DNA from: Flammula alnicola
Taxonomy: Eukaryota; Basidiomycota; Agaricomycetes; Agaricales; Strophariaceae
Length of the DNA: 51,520 nucleotides
NCBI GenBank assembly: GCA_015499995.1
Contig: JADNRV010000337.1
Location: forward strand, 1 to 51,520
Direction of reading: 5' to 3'
Below are positions 29,329 through 39,662 of the stretch, piece by piece (the first letter of the stretch is position 1; every line of letters starts with the position of its first letter). Below the pieces are notes generated by a model that searched no databases, had not been told where the DNA came from, and worked only from the letters and a program-made list of their open reading frames with translations. Position numbers and translations under genes: made by a program.

Positions 29329-32300
29329 CAGGCACAACCGCTTGATGAGATACGGGTTTTGAGTTGGAACGTGGCGAGGGACAGGATGTCCCTTGATGTA
29401 ATCCTTAGCACTTGTACAAATATATACGATGTGTTATTTATCCAAGAGCCTCCCTGGAAGCACATAAGAACAGCCCCGTCTGCAAAAAGCAGGAAGGGTG
29501 AAGACGTAGTCGGCGCACCCAACCACCCAGAGTGGCTGGCCATGGTGCGCCCCACCACTCCTGACGAGCGACCCCGAGTCATGACCTATGTTTCGACTAG
29601 GCTGGCCCGGTATCGCCCGGCTCAACGAAGGGATATTATTGATCATCCCGACATCATGGTACTCTCGCTCTCGTCGGGCGAGAACTCATTTTACCTTCTG
29701 AACGTGTATTCAGATTCCGATCATGGGGCTATTAACTGGCTTCGTGATCATGATCGAGATCTTCCCCGATGTCATTTGATGATGGGAGATTTTAACGCGC
29801 ACTCTCCAGACTGGGACCCTGGTTCCGTTCGTCGGGAGGGGTGTGCCTTATCGCTGCAACAATCTGCGGCTATCCTTGGACTTGAGCTTGCCACCTTCGG
29901 CAACCCTGGGCCCACACATATTCCGAGAGATCACACCAAGCGAAGCACGGTGATCGATCTGGCCTTTGTTCCTCCTGATCAGGTTGTGAACGAATCTACT
30001 GTCCGTTGCCCGGACATCCAACTTAAGTCGGATCATGTTCCGATTTATACTACACTGGACATCCTTCCCGCCCCTGACGGGGCGGTTCGGATGTCTCTTC
30101 CTACGGAGTCTGTTGAGGCCTTCGTTAAATCTATCACTTCGGGGCTTGCGTCTATAGATCCAAAAGCCCCGATGACTACCGAGGATCAGATTGAGACTGC
30201 GGCCCAAGAAGTGGCGCAGATTTTCTCAGAGGCGTGGTCTGCCCATGCTAAAGAGACCTCTATTACTAAGCGTTCGAAGCCCTGGTGGTCCCAGGAGTGC
30301 TCTGACGCCCTGCTCAAATTTCGTGGGGATCGCTCCCCCGAGAATTGGAAATCCTTTCGGAAATTAGTCCGGGAAACGAAACGTGTATTCTTCGATGATC
30401 GCATTGGAGAAATCGCGGGTACTAATAAGCGACCGTGGGACCTTATGAATTGGGTCCAACAACGGAAGCTCCCTCCCAGCGAGGCTATCCAGTATCGTGG
30501 AGAGCCTTGCAATGATTTGCCTGCCTTGTGGGATGCCCTACATGGCACGTACAACTCAGCGTCAGATAGAACATATGATGCTGCTCTCTTGGAGTCCATC
30601 CCGCAACTTCCTGTTCGGGACTGGGCCCCCTTCTCCCCGCTGGAACTCACGGAAGCACTTTCTGCGTGTTCCGGTCTTTCTTCTCCGGGTCCGGATCATA
30701 TCAATTGGTCTCACCTGAAGAAGATTGTACGTCGGGACCCCCACTCTGTGGAGGTCCTTATCTCGATTGCTAATGCCTGCATGCGTGTGGGACATTGGCC
30801 GTCTCCTTTCAAGGAATCTATGTCGGTTATTATCCCCAAACCCGGCAAGCCCTCGTACTCCACCCCTAAGGTGTTCAGGCCTATTGTGCTTCTAAACACT
30901 GTGGGGAAACTCATCGAGAAAATGATCTCGAATCGCATTCAGTTCGATGCTGTCGGACAGGATATATTTCACCCGAATCAGGTGGGAGGTGTCAGGGGAC
31001 GCTCCACTGAGGACGCGGGTCTGTTTTTGACACATATGGTGAGGGCTGGGTGGGCGAAAGGGTTGAGGACTAGCGTCCTTGCCTTTGACCTTGCTCAGTT
31101 CTTTCCTTCTCTTAATCACGAGGTTCTCGTGATAATTCTCCGGAAGCTTGGCTTTCCGCCTCTGGTGGTCAAGTTTTTCAGTTCTTATCTGGTAGAGAGG
31201 AAGACGCAGTATGCGTGGAACTCCTTCCTGTCAGATCCTCTGCAGGCAGATGTGGGTGTGGGACAGGGCTCGCCCTGTCCCCTGTCTTGTCTGCTATTTA
31301 CTTGGCGCCTATCATGCGTCTTTTCTACAAGAGGTGCCGTGAGATTCATCTTGCGGTTGACCTTTTGTCGTATGTTGACGATGGTACCCTGATTTCTCAG
31401 GAGACCGGACTCGATCCCAATGTTGTAAACCTTCGTAAGGCTTACAAGATTATATTTGAGCTTTTACCAAGTTCGCCTCGCTCTGGAGCACGCGAAGTCG
31501 GAGATTTTTCACTTCGATAACACGGCTTCAGTCTATAACCCTGCTATTGATTTGGGTGAAGAACCCTACACTGCAGGCAAATGGCTCAAGCCTAAGCCGT
31601 TCTGGCGATATCTTGGGTTTTACCTTGATCGCAAGCTCACGTTCAAGGAGCATGTGAGATACTATTCCACCAAGGGTTCACATCGGTCGTATCGATGAGA
31701 ATGCTTGGGTCTTCTACCAGAGGGCTGCCGCCACATCTTAAGCGCCTCCTCTACCGCACGTGCGTTATCCCCATAATTACTTATGGTTACCGCATGTGGT
31801 ATTTCCGCAAGGCCGAACAAGGGGCTTATTGCGCAACTTACCAACGTTCAGCGTAAGGCTGGGCTTTGGATTACTGGGTGCTTCCGCACTCTCCCTCGTA
31901 TGGCGTCGAGGCCCTGCCGGCCTTCTGCCCATGCCCTACTTCTGGACAGGTTGAACTCTCGGGCAGTTGCCCGGATCTCTCTCTTGTCTGATACACACCC
32001 GGTCCGGTCATTTATGGCTGGCCTTACTTAAGAAGCACTCCTCACAAGATGGCGATGAGAACTTTACCGAGCGTCAGCGGAAAAGTTGCGCGGCGGACTT
32101 GTGGGCAATGCATTGTTCCACCCCGCTGGTCTGGAGGAACTGGAGCCTTTGCTCCAGACGCCAGGCCTGGATATCGTCTGATGGACCGGCATGCGAGCCG
32201 TTTACATGGATGGCTAAACCCCGTGTCAGCAGGGCCGAAGACCCTGATGCTGCGTGGAAAATCATACTGGACAAACTCATCGAAAAGTGTGACGATGAGC

Positions 32301-33170
32301 CAGGTACCGCATATGCTGGTGTCGACGGCTCGGTCCCTCCGGGGCCCTGGCAGGCCGCCACGGCATTGTTATCAAACGGCAGGGTGCGCTGGTGTTGGCC
32401 AGATGCCACTCTTCCGGACGGCATAGCACTGATGCTGAGCTCGATGCCATCTCGGTGGCCATCTCCGCAATGGTAGCATTCGGAGACGTCACCAGGATAG
32501 TCATTTTCACGGATCGATGCATGCTGCTCGAATGGCCGTTGATCCTTCCCCGCATTCTCATCAGGGCTCGTCTCTGATAGTTGTCGGACACTTGAACGAT
32601 GGTTCCAAGGTGGTGGAACCGTAAAGTCGTTTTTGCAGAGTCTCCCTCCGATATGGAGTGGGACGTTCATCAAGAGGCTCAGACCTCGTCCTGGGGTTTC
32701 CGGTGTACCTGTTACACCTAATACCCCTTATCTATCGCTTGGCTTAAGAATAAAGCCGACACTGTAGCGCGGGATGCCTGGTCACAGAGGTCGACGAGGT
32801 TCCCAATTACTTGGCTCCAATTTCTTGGAGTTAGAGGATCTAAAGGGTAATCCTCTCCGTCCGACCCCCGTTCGCGGTGGGCCGTGGCTTGAAGTCGGCG
32901 GCCGCAACTCTCAGTTGTTCGCCCGCATGTGCCGTGCCATCACGAATCATGCCCGATCGGCTCGTACTACGAGCGGTTCAAAATCGATGATCCATTGGCT
33001 CTCGGTTGTACGTGTGGGGTTATCCTCAGACGCGCGATCATATTTTTGGGTGCCCTAAGCTCCCGATGCTACCTCACAGGGCCCCGCACCTAGTGTGGGG
33101 TCTTGAGAAATTTTTGACTGAGAACGTTACGGCGTTTGCTTTCAACCGGCCCCCAGCCGGAGTCGGATGA
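29326..33170 (+). pseudogene. LINE-C ORF2: endonuclease and RT intact, then multiply frameshifted
   Basis: Starts at ATG 29326 within TAATG (29324-29328), giving MQAQPLDEIRVLSWNVARD. The endonuclease is complete: IQEPPWKHIRTA, MMGDFNAHSPDWDPG, LKSDHVPIYTTLD. The RT follows: VFRPIVLLNTVGKLIEKM, LAFDLAQFFPSLNHEV. The frame is open to about 31268, where GGGCTCGCCCTGTCCCC has lost bases compared with relatives. The downstream YVDDGTLISQ (near 31372) is in another frame. Further one-base losses occur near 31465, 31675, 31815, 31900, 31940, 32030, 32510, 32680, 32955 and 33018. RNase H (AGVDGSVPPGPW) and the CTCG finger are recognisable only piecewise. The stop TGA is at 33168-33170. Clustering of losses in one half is odd and may be a sequence error. 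Confidence 0.85.
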
Positions 33171-33676
33171 GGGACTCTGGATGGGGGGTGATCCTAGGTG
33201 TCGTTGGGGCCTTGGCCCAAGACCTAGTGCCCGCAGGTGTTTCCATTATGGTGTGATAAATCCCGCGAGGGCCGCAGCTGTGTTCGTTGCATGGCTTCGC
33301 TTGTGACTCTCTGAGTCTATGGCACGCATCACTTGGAGGACTCGCCATGGTGTAACGACAACGTCGAGTTTGCCAACGAAGTGGGGAGAGCCGGGCAAGC
33401 TCTGACTTCATCTGGGTGACCCCCCTGTCCACCCTTTTAATCCACATCTACCTTACGTTCGGTAGCGTTAACAACGCCGCGCGTTTGTATTTCCTGGGCT
33501 GCGAGGTCCGTCATTTGGGTTTCAGGCTGCTGCGCAGTCTCGCCCGCGTCGCGCTCGCGCGCGCCGCATGCTCCCCTGCGAGCAACCAATTTCTTTCTTT
33601 TGCGATGGGTATTGTAGCGTACTCGTTTGTATTAGTTAGAGTCCGAGCTGCGTTCGAGTTTCGGAATATAAATTGT

Positions 33677-33716
<40 letters not shown>
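33171..33716 (+). other. LINE-C 3' UTR and poly(A)
   Basis: Family 2 3' UTR with the GGTAGCGTTAACAACGCCGCG stem-loop near 33461-33481, hairpin GGCTGC-TGC-GCAGTC at 33525-33539, terminus ATATAAATTGTTGATTT, and an uninterrupted poly(A) of about 34 nt ending at 33716. The long pure tail suggests recent insertion. Confidence 0.88.
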
Positions 33717-33721
<5 letters not shown>

Positions 33722-35668
33722 AAAACTCACGTACCTGGGCATATTTGGCGTCGATCCATTCACGATCATACCGGTTGTTCCAGAAATGACACTTCCTGTC
33801 ATAAGGTTTATGCGCGCCCCTGCAATTAGGCAGCGCGGGGGGTGGGGGCAGTCCGTACCAGTGGGGGTGGGTGGTACTGGCGGAGTTGCCTTTGGATTTC
33901 CCTTGCAGCACCTGGCGGCAATACGATGTACTGCCTCCTCGTGCAGCCCGGCGCAATGAGCACAGTGGGGCTGGGGAGCCCTGCATGCCTTAGATGGATG
34001 GCCCCACCTCCAACACCTAGTGCAGATGGGGATGCCAACGCTGGGGCGGGCTGACACAATGCGGACAGCCCTGCCTCGGAACATGAAGGTCCTCCTGATG
34101 AGTTGCTTCGCGCGGGATCCCGACTGAGAGTCCCAGATATTAAGGAACGCCACACAAGTGGTGCTCTTCGGAGAGTTGCGCTTGATGCGCGGCGGCGATT
34201 TGAACGCTGCATAGATAGAAAGCGGAGAGGCCAGTATGGCCATCTTCACTTCGTCGCCCGCGGTGGGAGTCCTATTGACGATATCGCCATAGGCAGGAAG
34301 GTCAAGCACCCAGAGAAAGGATGTCGATGCGGGGAGGCTGACCGTCACCTTGACGGTGTCAGATTCTGGGAGGATTTGGAGGACCCATCCACGAGCGATC
34401 GCAAGATCGTCAGGAGTTGGGACTCCGGAGGTGGCAAGGGAGATGCCATCATATGCATGCTCCGCAGACAAGACCCGAAGGGGCCTGCCCGCAGCGCGGA
34501 GAGCCTTGTCGATGTTGTTGACCAGGCTGGTGAGTTTCGTATCATGCGGCCTCACGTATGGGCCGCTGAACGCGATGAGGATCTGCTTTCGCGAAGGTCC
34601 TGCAGATGTGAACGAGGGGTTCCTCTTCTGCCTCTTGGCAGCTGAGGCTCATTCGTTGATGGGCGCCTGCATCGCAGGGACGCGAGGCGGAGGTGGAGAC
34701 CTACCAAGGGCACTAGTGCCCATGGCAGGATCACGCTGCGACAAAGGGTTGGCCGTCGCAAGCTCAGCAAATGTGCGCTTACGGGGTTTCGGCTTGGTGG
34801 CAGTGGGAATGGGAGGCGGGGGCCTCAGATAAGAGTCCGCTGGCCTCTTGCGAGGCTGGCGGGGGCCCTCCTTGCCCTTGGGAGTCCCCTTGGGAGGGGC
34901 CGCTCGCTGTTTCCCTTTGCCTGAGGGCCTGGAGGGAGCGGGCGTAGATGTGTCCATCCCAGTGTCGGACTCTGTTCCACTAGGGGTAGAGAATGCACCA
35001 GAAGGAGCGGAGGGAAGGGCAGCATGACGGACGGTGGTGTCCTCCATCGACTGTACTAGAGTTTGAACCAACTCATGGATTTGGAGGTTCGACTCGAGGT
35101 TATCCGTGATAAGGTCTTGGATACCAGATGAATAGACAGCGGAAAACACACTGGCTAGGGAAGAGGCGAACCTCTCAGACATTTGAGCGTCGACAGCATC
35201 TGCAGTGTCGTACGCATGCGCACGAATCCACGAAGCTGCCGCGTTCATGACGCCAGTAAGGCGGTTGAACTCCCTCGCACGCTTGTCCTTCTCCTCTGAG
35301 TCCTCAGTAGGAGCATGTGAAGGGGATCGAGTATCAGGAGGTGCGGGAGTCTCCTCCACATACATGCTGGTGTCATCGCCGCCGCCAGGAGTGCCCGCCT
35401 CTCCATAGGGCACCTCACTGTCGTCGTGGATAATTGATGAGCGCGATCAGGGACGGTCGGGCCTCGGGGTGAGCTGCCTCGACTGCTGAGGCACTGGTGA
35501 TGAATACTGCTGCCTCTGGGGGGAGGCAGTAGAGGTGGATTGGGCTGCTGCTGCTGCTGAAGCAGACAGCGAGCTGAGCCCTGGGTCGCGCCTAGGCGCA
35601 GTGGTCAACTTGTCTGTTGGGCGAGATCGGCTGGGTGGATCACCACCAGACCCGGACTTGAGGGGCAT
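33717..35668 (-). pseudogene. LINE-A ORF1, zinc-knuckle protein with two TGA stops
   Basis: Minus-strand ORF1 of LINE-A, starting MPLKSGSGGDPPSRS at 35668. It is colinear with LINE-E ORF1: SPQRQQYSSPVPQQSRQLTP, then TGA at 35449-35447 after RPDRP, then SRSSIIHDDSEVPYGEAG. A second TGA at 34651-34649 follows MQAPINE. Both replace CGA arginine codons seen in related copies, consistent with C-to-T change at CpG. The C-terminal knuckles CTRCWRWGHPSKAC and CAHCAGLHEEAVH are present. The frame runs on to 33731 and ends at 27220 beyond LINE-C. Apart from the two stops there is no frameshift. Confidence 0.87.
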
Positions 35669-35802
35669 TGGGATGTTATCTGTTGATTGGTAAGGTAGCA
35701 CTCAAGAGCGCTCAACGAGGAGGAGCTGTGGGGGTCGATGTTGGTGTTGCTGAAGTAGATTCCCATGGTCGCACGAAGTGGTTACCGGAAAAGGAGGAGT
35801 CG
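35669..35802 (-). other. LINE-A 5' UTR
   Basis: 134-nt leader. On the minus strand it starts CGACTCCTCCTTTTCCGGTAACCACTTCG and contains the repeated AGCGCT motif (GAGCGCTCTTGAGTGCTA-like). It closely matches the LINE-E leader at 40100-40230, showing a full-length 5' end. Confidence 0.8.
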
Positions 35803-36436
35803 CAATACCTGCAGAGTAGATGATTGTGTGATCTGCTAGCTTGACTGGGATGTGATATGGCGTGTAAGTGCGCACCCAGTGACGATGAGGGGTCATATGA
35901 GAAGTGGCCCCTGTATCTGCAAGCCAATGGAAGTCAGCATCACTCTGCAGAATGGATGAATCATAGGTAGAGAGAGCACTTGCATTTCCAGCATATTCTG
36001 TAACATTTTCCTCGGACTTTGGAGTGGTCTCCTGCACTTTGTTCGCTTTTCTGCCCTTCTTGCGATATTCTCGCACGCTCTCCCGCGCGTTCTGCTGCGC
36101 TTTGATAAAGCAGTTGCACTTGTCTTGTGTGTGATTGGACATGCCACAAAACGTGCATTTGAGCGCGGGAGGTGCAGATGATGTAGAGAGCGCGGAACCA
36201 ATGGTAGGAGCGTCCGAAGCGCGATGGCGATGCTGCGCTTCCTCTGTGACAAATGCCTGCTGAATTGCCGACTTGTCAAGCTTGTCCATAAGCAACAGAG
36301 ATGAAGCGAAGGTGCTGTACTCGTCCGGAAGCGCGCGGATCATTGCCATGGATGCGAGCTCATCATCGAGCTTGGCAAGGTCGAATCCGGTAGGGCGCAG
36401 GTCCTGAATGCGGCGAATGGAGGTATAAGAAGACAT
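35803..36436 (-). pseudogene. Copia-1 gag (internally deleted) and protease start
   Basis: Gag starts at ATG 36436 but reads MSS and then directly YTSIRRIQDLRPTGFDLAKL. Compared with Copia-3 gag (43926-44399), nearly the whole N-terminal capsid part, about 400 bp, is missing. The rest is open: LASMAMIRALPDEYSTFAS, the zinc knuckle CTFCGMSNHTQDKCNCFIK (C-x2-C-x4-H-x4-C), then the aspartic protease with active-site motif WLADTGATSHMTPH. It ends at the LINE-A insertion in KLADHTIIYSAGI and continues at 11766. An element lacking this part of gag would depend on gag supplied by other copies. Confidence 0.88.
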
Positions 36437-36799
36437 GATTGCGAGGGATCCGTGGAGAGCGGAGGAGCGCGGGTTCGCGGGGATATGCGGAATAGTGTCT
36501 GAATATGTGTAAATGAGTTGTAGGGCGTTCCGTGCGCAGTAGGTGCAGCGAACTCGGAAATGAAATGAAAGTGTAAACTAGAGTATTCTAGACAACACTA
36601 TATAAAAGTGTATGTAACTCGGAGTCCAGGCAGTTGTTCCGAATGTAACTCAGCCCTAATGGCGTGCAAGCTCGTCCTTACTAGCAGCGGCAATATAAGG
36701 CCAGGCCTGACAAGGGTTTACAAGTAATGAGAGGTAATATGCCTGATGAAAGCTAACTACTGATAGATTTCGTTCGCAAAACACCTGTTTGAAGCGCTT
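36437..36799 (-). other. Copia-1 leader between primer binding site and gag
   Basis: Noncoding 5' leader of the copia RNA, about 360 nt, containing TATATAGTGTTGTCTAG and CTGCTAGTAAGGACGAGC. It is homologous to 43563-43925 of Copia-3. Packaging signals would be expected here but none can be assigned. Confidence 0.75.
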
Positions 36800-36819
36800 A
36801 GAGCGCGGGGCCCATAACC
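36800..36819 (-). promoter_or_regulatory. Copia-1 primer binding site (half-tRNA type)
   Basis: On the minus strand GGTTATGGGCCCCGCGCTCT starts immediately after the LTR end TTTAACA. GGTTATGRGCCC is complementary to the anticodon arm of initiator tRNA-Met, not to the tRNA 3' end. This is the known priming mode of Drosophila copia, where a tRNA half starting at the anticodon loop is used. Confidence 0.78.
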
Positions 36820-36969
36820 TGTTAAAGGTGGCAAGCGCGGGAACGTGTGACGCAGCTGTGCGCCCAATATGAGCAACTCGGAGCGAGGGACACAGGACCT
36901 ATAGTAAGCTGAAGTCCAGAGTGAGTAACTAATTGTATTGGGCAAAATACTAACTACTTGCCTGAAGTC
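36820..36969 (-). repeat. Copia-1 5' LTR, part 1
   Basis: The gag-proximal 150 bp of the 5' LTR (its U5/R side), TGTTAAAGG at 36820 on the plus strand. Interrupted at 36969 by LINE-H and resumed at 39483 after the duplicated acttgcctgaagtc. Confidence 0.87.
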
Positions 36970-39482
36970 TTTTTTTTTTTTTTTTATATCAACAATTTTA
37001 TACCGGTGCGCGAAAGCAGTCCGGTCTCTAACTAATACAAACGAAGGCGGTATACTACGCATGCAAAAGAAAGAAGTTAGCTCGACGGCGAGCATGCGAC
37101 GCGCGCGAGCGCGGCGCGGGTGAGACGGCGCAGCCGCCTGAAACCTAGATAGGTAGTCTCGCAACTACAGATTGTCCGACGTTGCGGTGTTGTTAACGCT
37201 ACCGCACGAACGGCAGATAGGAGTATTGGGATGGGAAGAGGGGTCACCCGAAAGCGAAGAGAGCCTGCCAGACCCTCCCCGGTTCAACGGTAAAATTAAC
37301 GTTGTAATAGCTAAGCAGGAGCCGAAGCCCCCACCGCCGTCCACCGAACTGGGTCCTCCGTCAGCGGCGCATGACACCGGCTCAGAGAGTCGACGCCACC
37401 GGCCCTGGAACGACCAGGGCCCTAGGCACTTGCGGAACTTCGCCGCCGCCAAACGGAAACACATCACGGGTAATCGAGTAGATTTGACCGCGGCCCACTC
37501 CGCGATCAGGATCGCCCCCCTCCCAGAGTCCCTCATCCGACTCCAGCTGGGTGCCGGGAGAAGGAGAACGCCGTAGGGTGCTCCAACAGATACGTCGCCA
37601 GCTCCGAAACGAGTTTCGGCTTCCGGCGAGTCCAAGGCTGTTTCTTGCACTTGAATATATGATCGCGAGTCTGAGGATAAACCCCACACTCACAACCGAG
37701 GGCCCTAGGGTCATCGATTTTGAACCGCTCGTAATACGAGCCGATCGGAGCATGATTCGTAATTAAACGGCACATGCGGGCAAAGAGCGAAACACTCTGA
37801 CTGCCGGCTTCGAGCCAAGGTCCCCCGCGAGTGGGACTAGGCTGGACAGGGTCCCCGTTCAACCCTTGCAGCTCCATAAAACTGGAGCCAAGCAGAAATG
37901 GCTGATCGGAAACTCTTTGTTTCCAATCTGCGCGTGCCGATTTGTCCACGAAGTCGCGGACATACTGGAGAGAGAGTTTGGTGGTAGGAACGACGGCAAC
38001 GCCGCGCATACCAACAACGAGATCGTGTGCTTCGTTTTGAATATCCCACTCCATATCGGAGGGAGACTCGATAAAAGTAACCTTGTGGTCAGGCGAGCGC
38101 CTGAACCACGGCTCAAGTATACGACACACCATCAGCGACTGAGACTGAAAAGAGTGCGGAGAGGGATCCACTGAGAGGCGCGCAGCATGCATCGCATCAG
38201 TGAAAATAGTAACGCGTTTGACATCCCCAAAGCCAACGGCATTGGAGATGGCTACGCGAATAGCAAAGAGCTCTGCATCCGTAGATGAGGCCCTCCCGGC
38301 AGCATGACACCCAGAATAAACCTGTGCGCCCTGCCGTTTGATAACGACGCCAGTGGCGGCTTGCCACCCCGGAGGGCAGGAGCCGTCAACACCAGCGTAC
38401 GCAGCGTCTGGATCGTCCTCGAGAGACTCGAGAGACGCATCCAGGATAAGCTTCCAAGCTGCTTCAGGATCTTCGGACCTGCTAAAGCGTGGCTTGGAAA
38501 GCCATTTGAACCGATCGGCATACCGATCGAGGAGTCGATAACCCGGACGAGCCTCAGGAGCAAAAGGCTCCGTAGACTCAACAGGGACACTGGAATAGTT
38601 TACATTATCCATAAGAGCACCCGTCACCTTGCGGCGATGGGCGGCAGGCATGCGTTCGACTGACATGGGATGGGGAGTCGCGCGCTTAAGTGATGACCCA
38701 GCCATGAATGACCGAATCGGGTGAGTGTCTGAAAGAGTGGCGACCCGCACCGTAGAGCGGTCGCGCAGTCTTTCGAGAAGTATAGGGATGGGTAGGAGGC
38801 CCGCAAGGGCCTCCACCCCTCCCGAGGGCGAAGTACGGAATGCACCCGTAATCCAGAGAGCAGCCTTACGCTGGACTTGCGTAAGCTGTTTGATGAGGCC
38901 CTTATTGCGGGCACCCTTGAAAAACCACATGCGATACCCATACGTAAATATGGGGACCACACAGGTGCGATACAGGAGTCGCTTCTGCATAGGCAGAAGC
39001 CCCCGAGTGGAGGAGCCAAGCATCTTCATCGATACAACCGATGTAAAACCCTTGGTGGAGTAGTAGCGCACATGCTCATTGAAGGTGAGCTTGCGATCAA
39101 AGTAAAAGCCCAAGTACCGCCAAAACGGCTTGGGCTTGAGGTAGTTAGCACGACCTCCGGTGTAAGGTGCATACCCGAGATCGATACTAGGATTATAGTA
39201 AGCGTGGGACCTATCAAAATGGTAGATCTCAGACTTATCGTGCTCGAGCGCCAAGGCAAAAGCCTTGAATAACTCGAAGATAACAGCATATGCCTTTTTG
39301 AGCATAGCGATATTATGATCCAGCCACTCATCTTGCACAATGAGTGTGCCATCATCAACATACGAGAGGAGGTCAACCCTCAACCCAAGGTCGAGGCACC
39401 GCTTCTCGAATAGGCGCATGATAGGCGCCAGGTAGATAGCCGACAAGACAGGGGACAAGGCCGATCCCTGGCCCACCCCCAT
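36970..39482 (-). mobile_element. LINE-H, 5'-truncated LINE in the Copia-1 5' LTR (family 1)
   Basis: 2.5 kb insertion with TSD acttgcctgaagtc (36956-36969 and 39483-39496; one further base also matches). On the minus strand it begins in the RT at VGVGQGSALSPVL and keeps 649 uninterrupted codons to the stop at 37533. These hold catalytic LLSYVDDGTLIVQ, the thumb, all of RNase H (AGVDGSCPPGW, TDAELFAIR, IFTDAMHAA, NEAHDL) and the CECGVYPQTRDHIFKC finger. The 3' UTR (37532-36985) and poly(A) (poly(T) 36970-36984) follow. No frame defects were found, so it is one of the youngest pieces here. Confidence 0.9.
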
Positions 39483-39662
39483 ACTTGCCTGAAGTCCAGA
39501 GTGAGTAACTAAGGACTTCTGGCAAATGTCAAAAGACTTTATATACTAAATAGAAAGGATCTAGAAAGTATCTGGAGATGATCCAGAGATGATCTAGAAC
39601 ATGATAAGAATCTAATCTACAAATGCACAACAAGTGAAAAGGAGGAAGTGCAGATAAGAGAT
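39483..39662 (-). repeat. Copia-1 5' LTR, part 2 (truncated)
   Basis: Upstream (U3) side of the 5' LTR, resuming after LINE-H. It stops at 39662 in the GATAAGAGATA microsatellite, about 45 bp short of the TG end seen in the 3' LTR. LINE sequence follows directly, so the LTR terminus and its target duplication have been lost. Confidence 0.85.

Larger units (their letters stand above)
27270..33716 (+). mobile_element. LINE-C, full-length LINE with intact ORF1 (family 2)
   Basis: Full-length LINE inserted near the end of LINE-A ORF1, with 14-bp TSD agtccaaaactcac at 27256-27269 and 33717-33730. Layout: 5' UTR 27270-27334, ORF1 27335-29326, ORF2 29326-33170, 3' UTR to about 33680, poly(A) about 33683-33716. 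The first 4 kb has no frame break. ORF2 from about 31270 on is dense with one-base losses. It is the youngest-looking full-length copy in the window by ORF1 integrity. Confidence 0.9.
11767..35802 (-). mobile_element. LINE-A, full-length Tad1-type LINE with nested inserts (family 2)
   Basis: Non-LTR retrotransposon inserted in the Copia-1 protease region. The 14-bp TSD caatacctgcagag is found at 11753-11766 and 35803-35816. On the minus strand: 5' UTR (35802-35669), ORF1 (35668-33717, then 27269-27220), ORF2 (from 27220 in four pieces to 12297), 3' UTR and poly(A) at 11786-11767. Four later insertions (LINE-B, chimera 3, LINE-F, LINE-C) make up about 17.5 of the 24 kb. ORF1 has two TGA stops. 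ORF2 has a TAG and a YVDD to YVND change, so LINE-A could not move today. Junction and frame continuity across inserts support a single element. Confidence 0.88.
318..39662 (-). mobile_element. Copia-1, Ty1/copia LTR retrotransposon (interrupted)
   Basis: Long terminal repeat retrotransposon on the minus strand, split by five LINE-related insertions. Order on the minus strand: 5' LTR (39662-39483 and 36969-36820), half-tRNA primer binding site, leader, gag zinc knuckle, protease, integrase, reverse transcriptase, RNase H, polypurine tract, 3' LTR (691-318). Integrase ahead of reverse transcriptase is diagnostic of Ty1/copia. After mentally removing the inserts and their duplications, the pol frame stays open through each junction I checked. 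This suggests pol was intact when the LINEs arrived. Gag lacks its N-terminal half. By eye the two LTRs differ at about 7 of roughly 330 shared positions, so insertion was not very recent. The 5' end of the 5' LTR is missing. Confidence 0.9.

Noticed and set aside
33717..35802. Independent LINE fragment separate from the one at 26158-27269
   Set aside because: The exact 14-bp duplication around LINE-C and the in-frame continuation of ORF1 show that they are one element, LINE-A.
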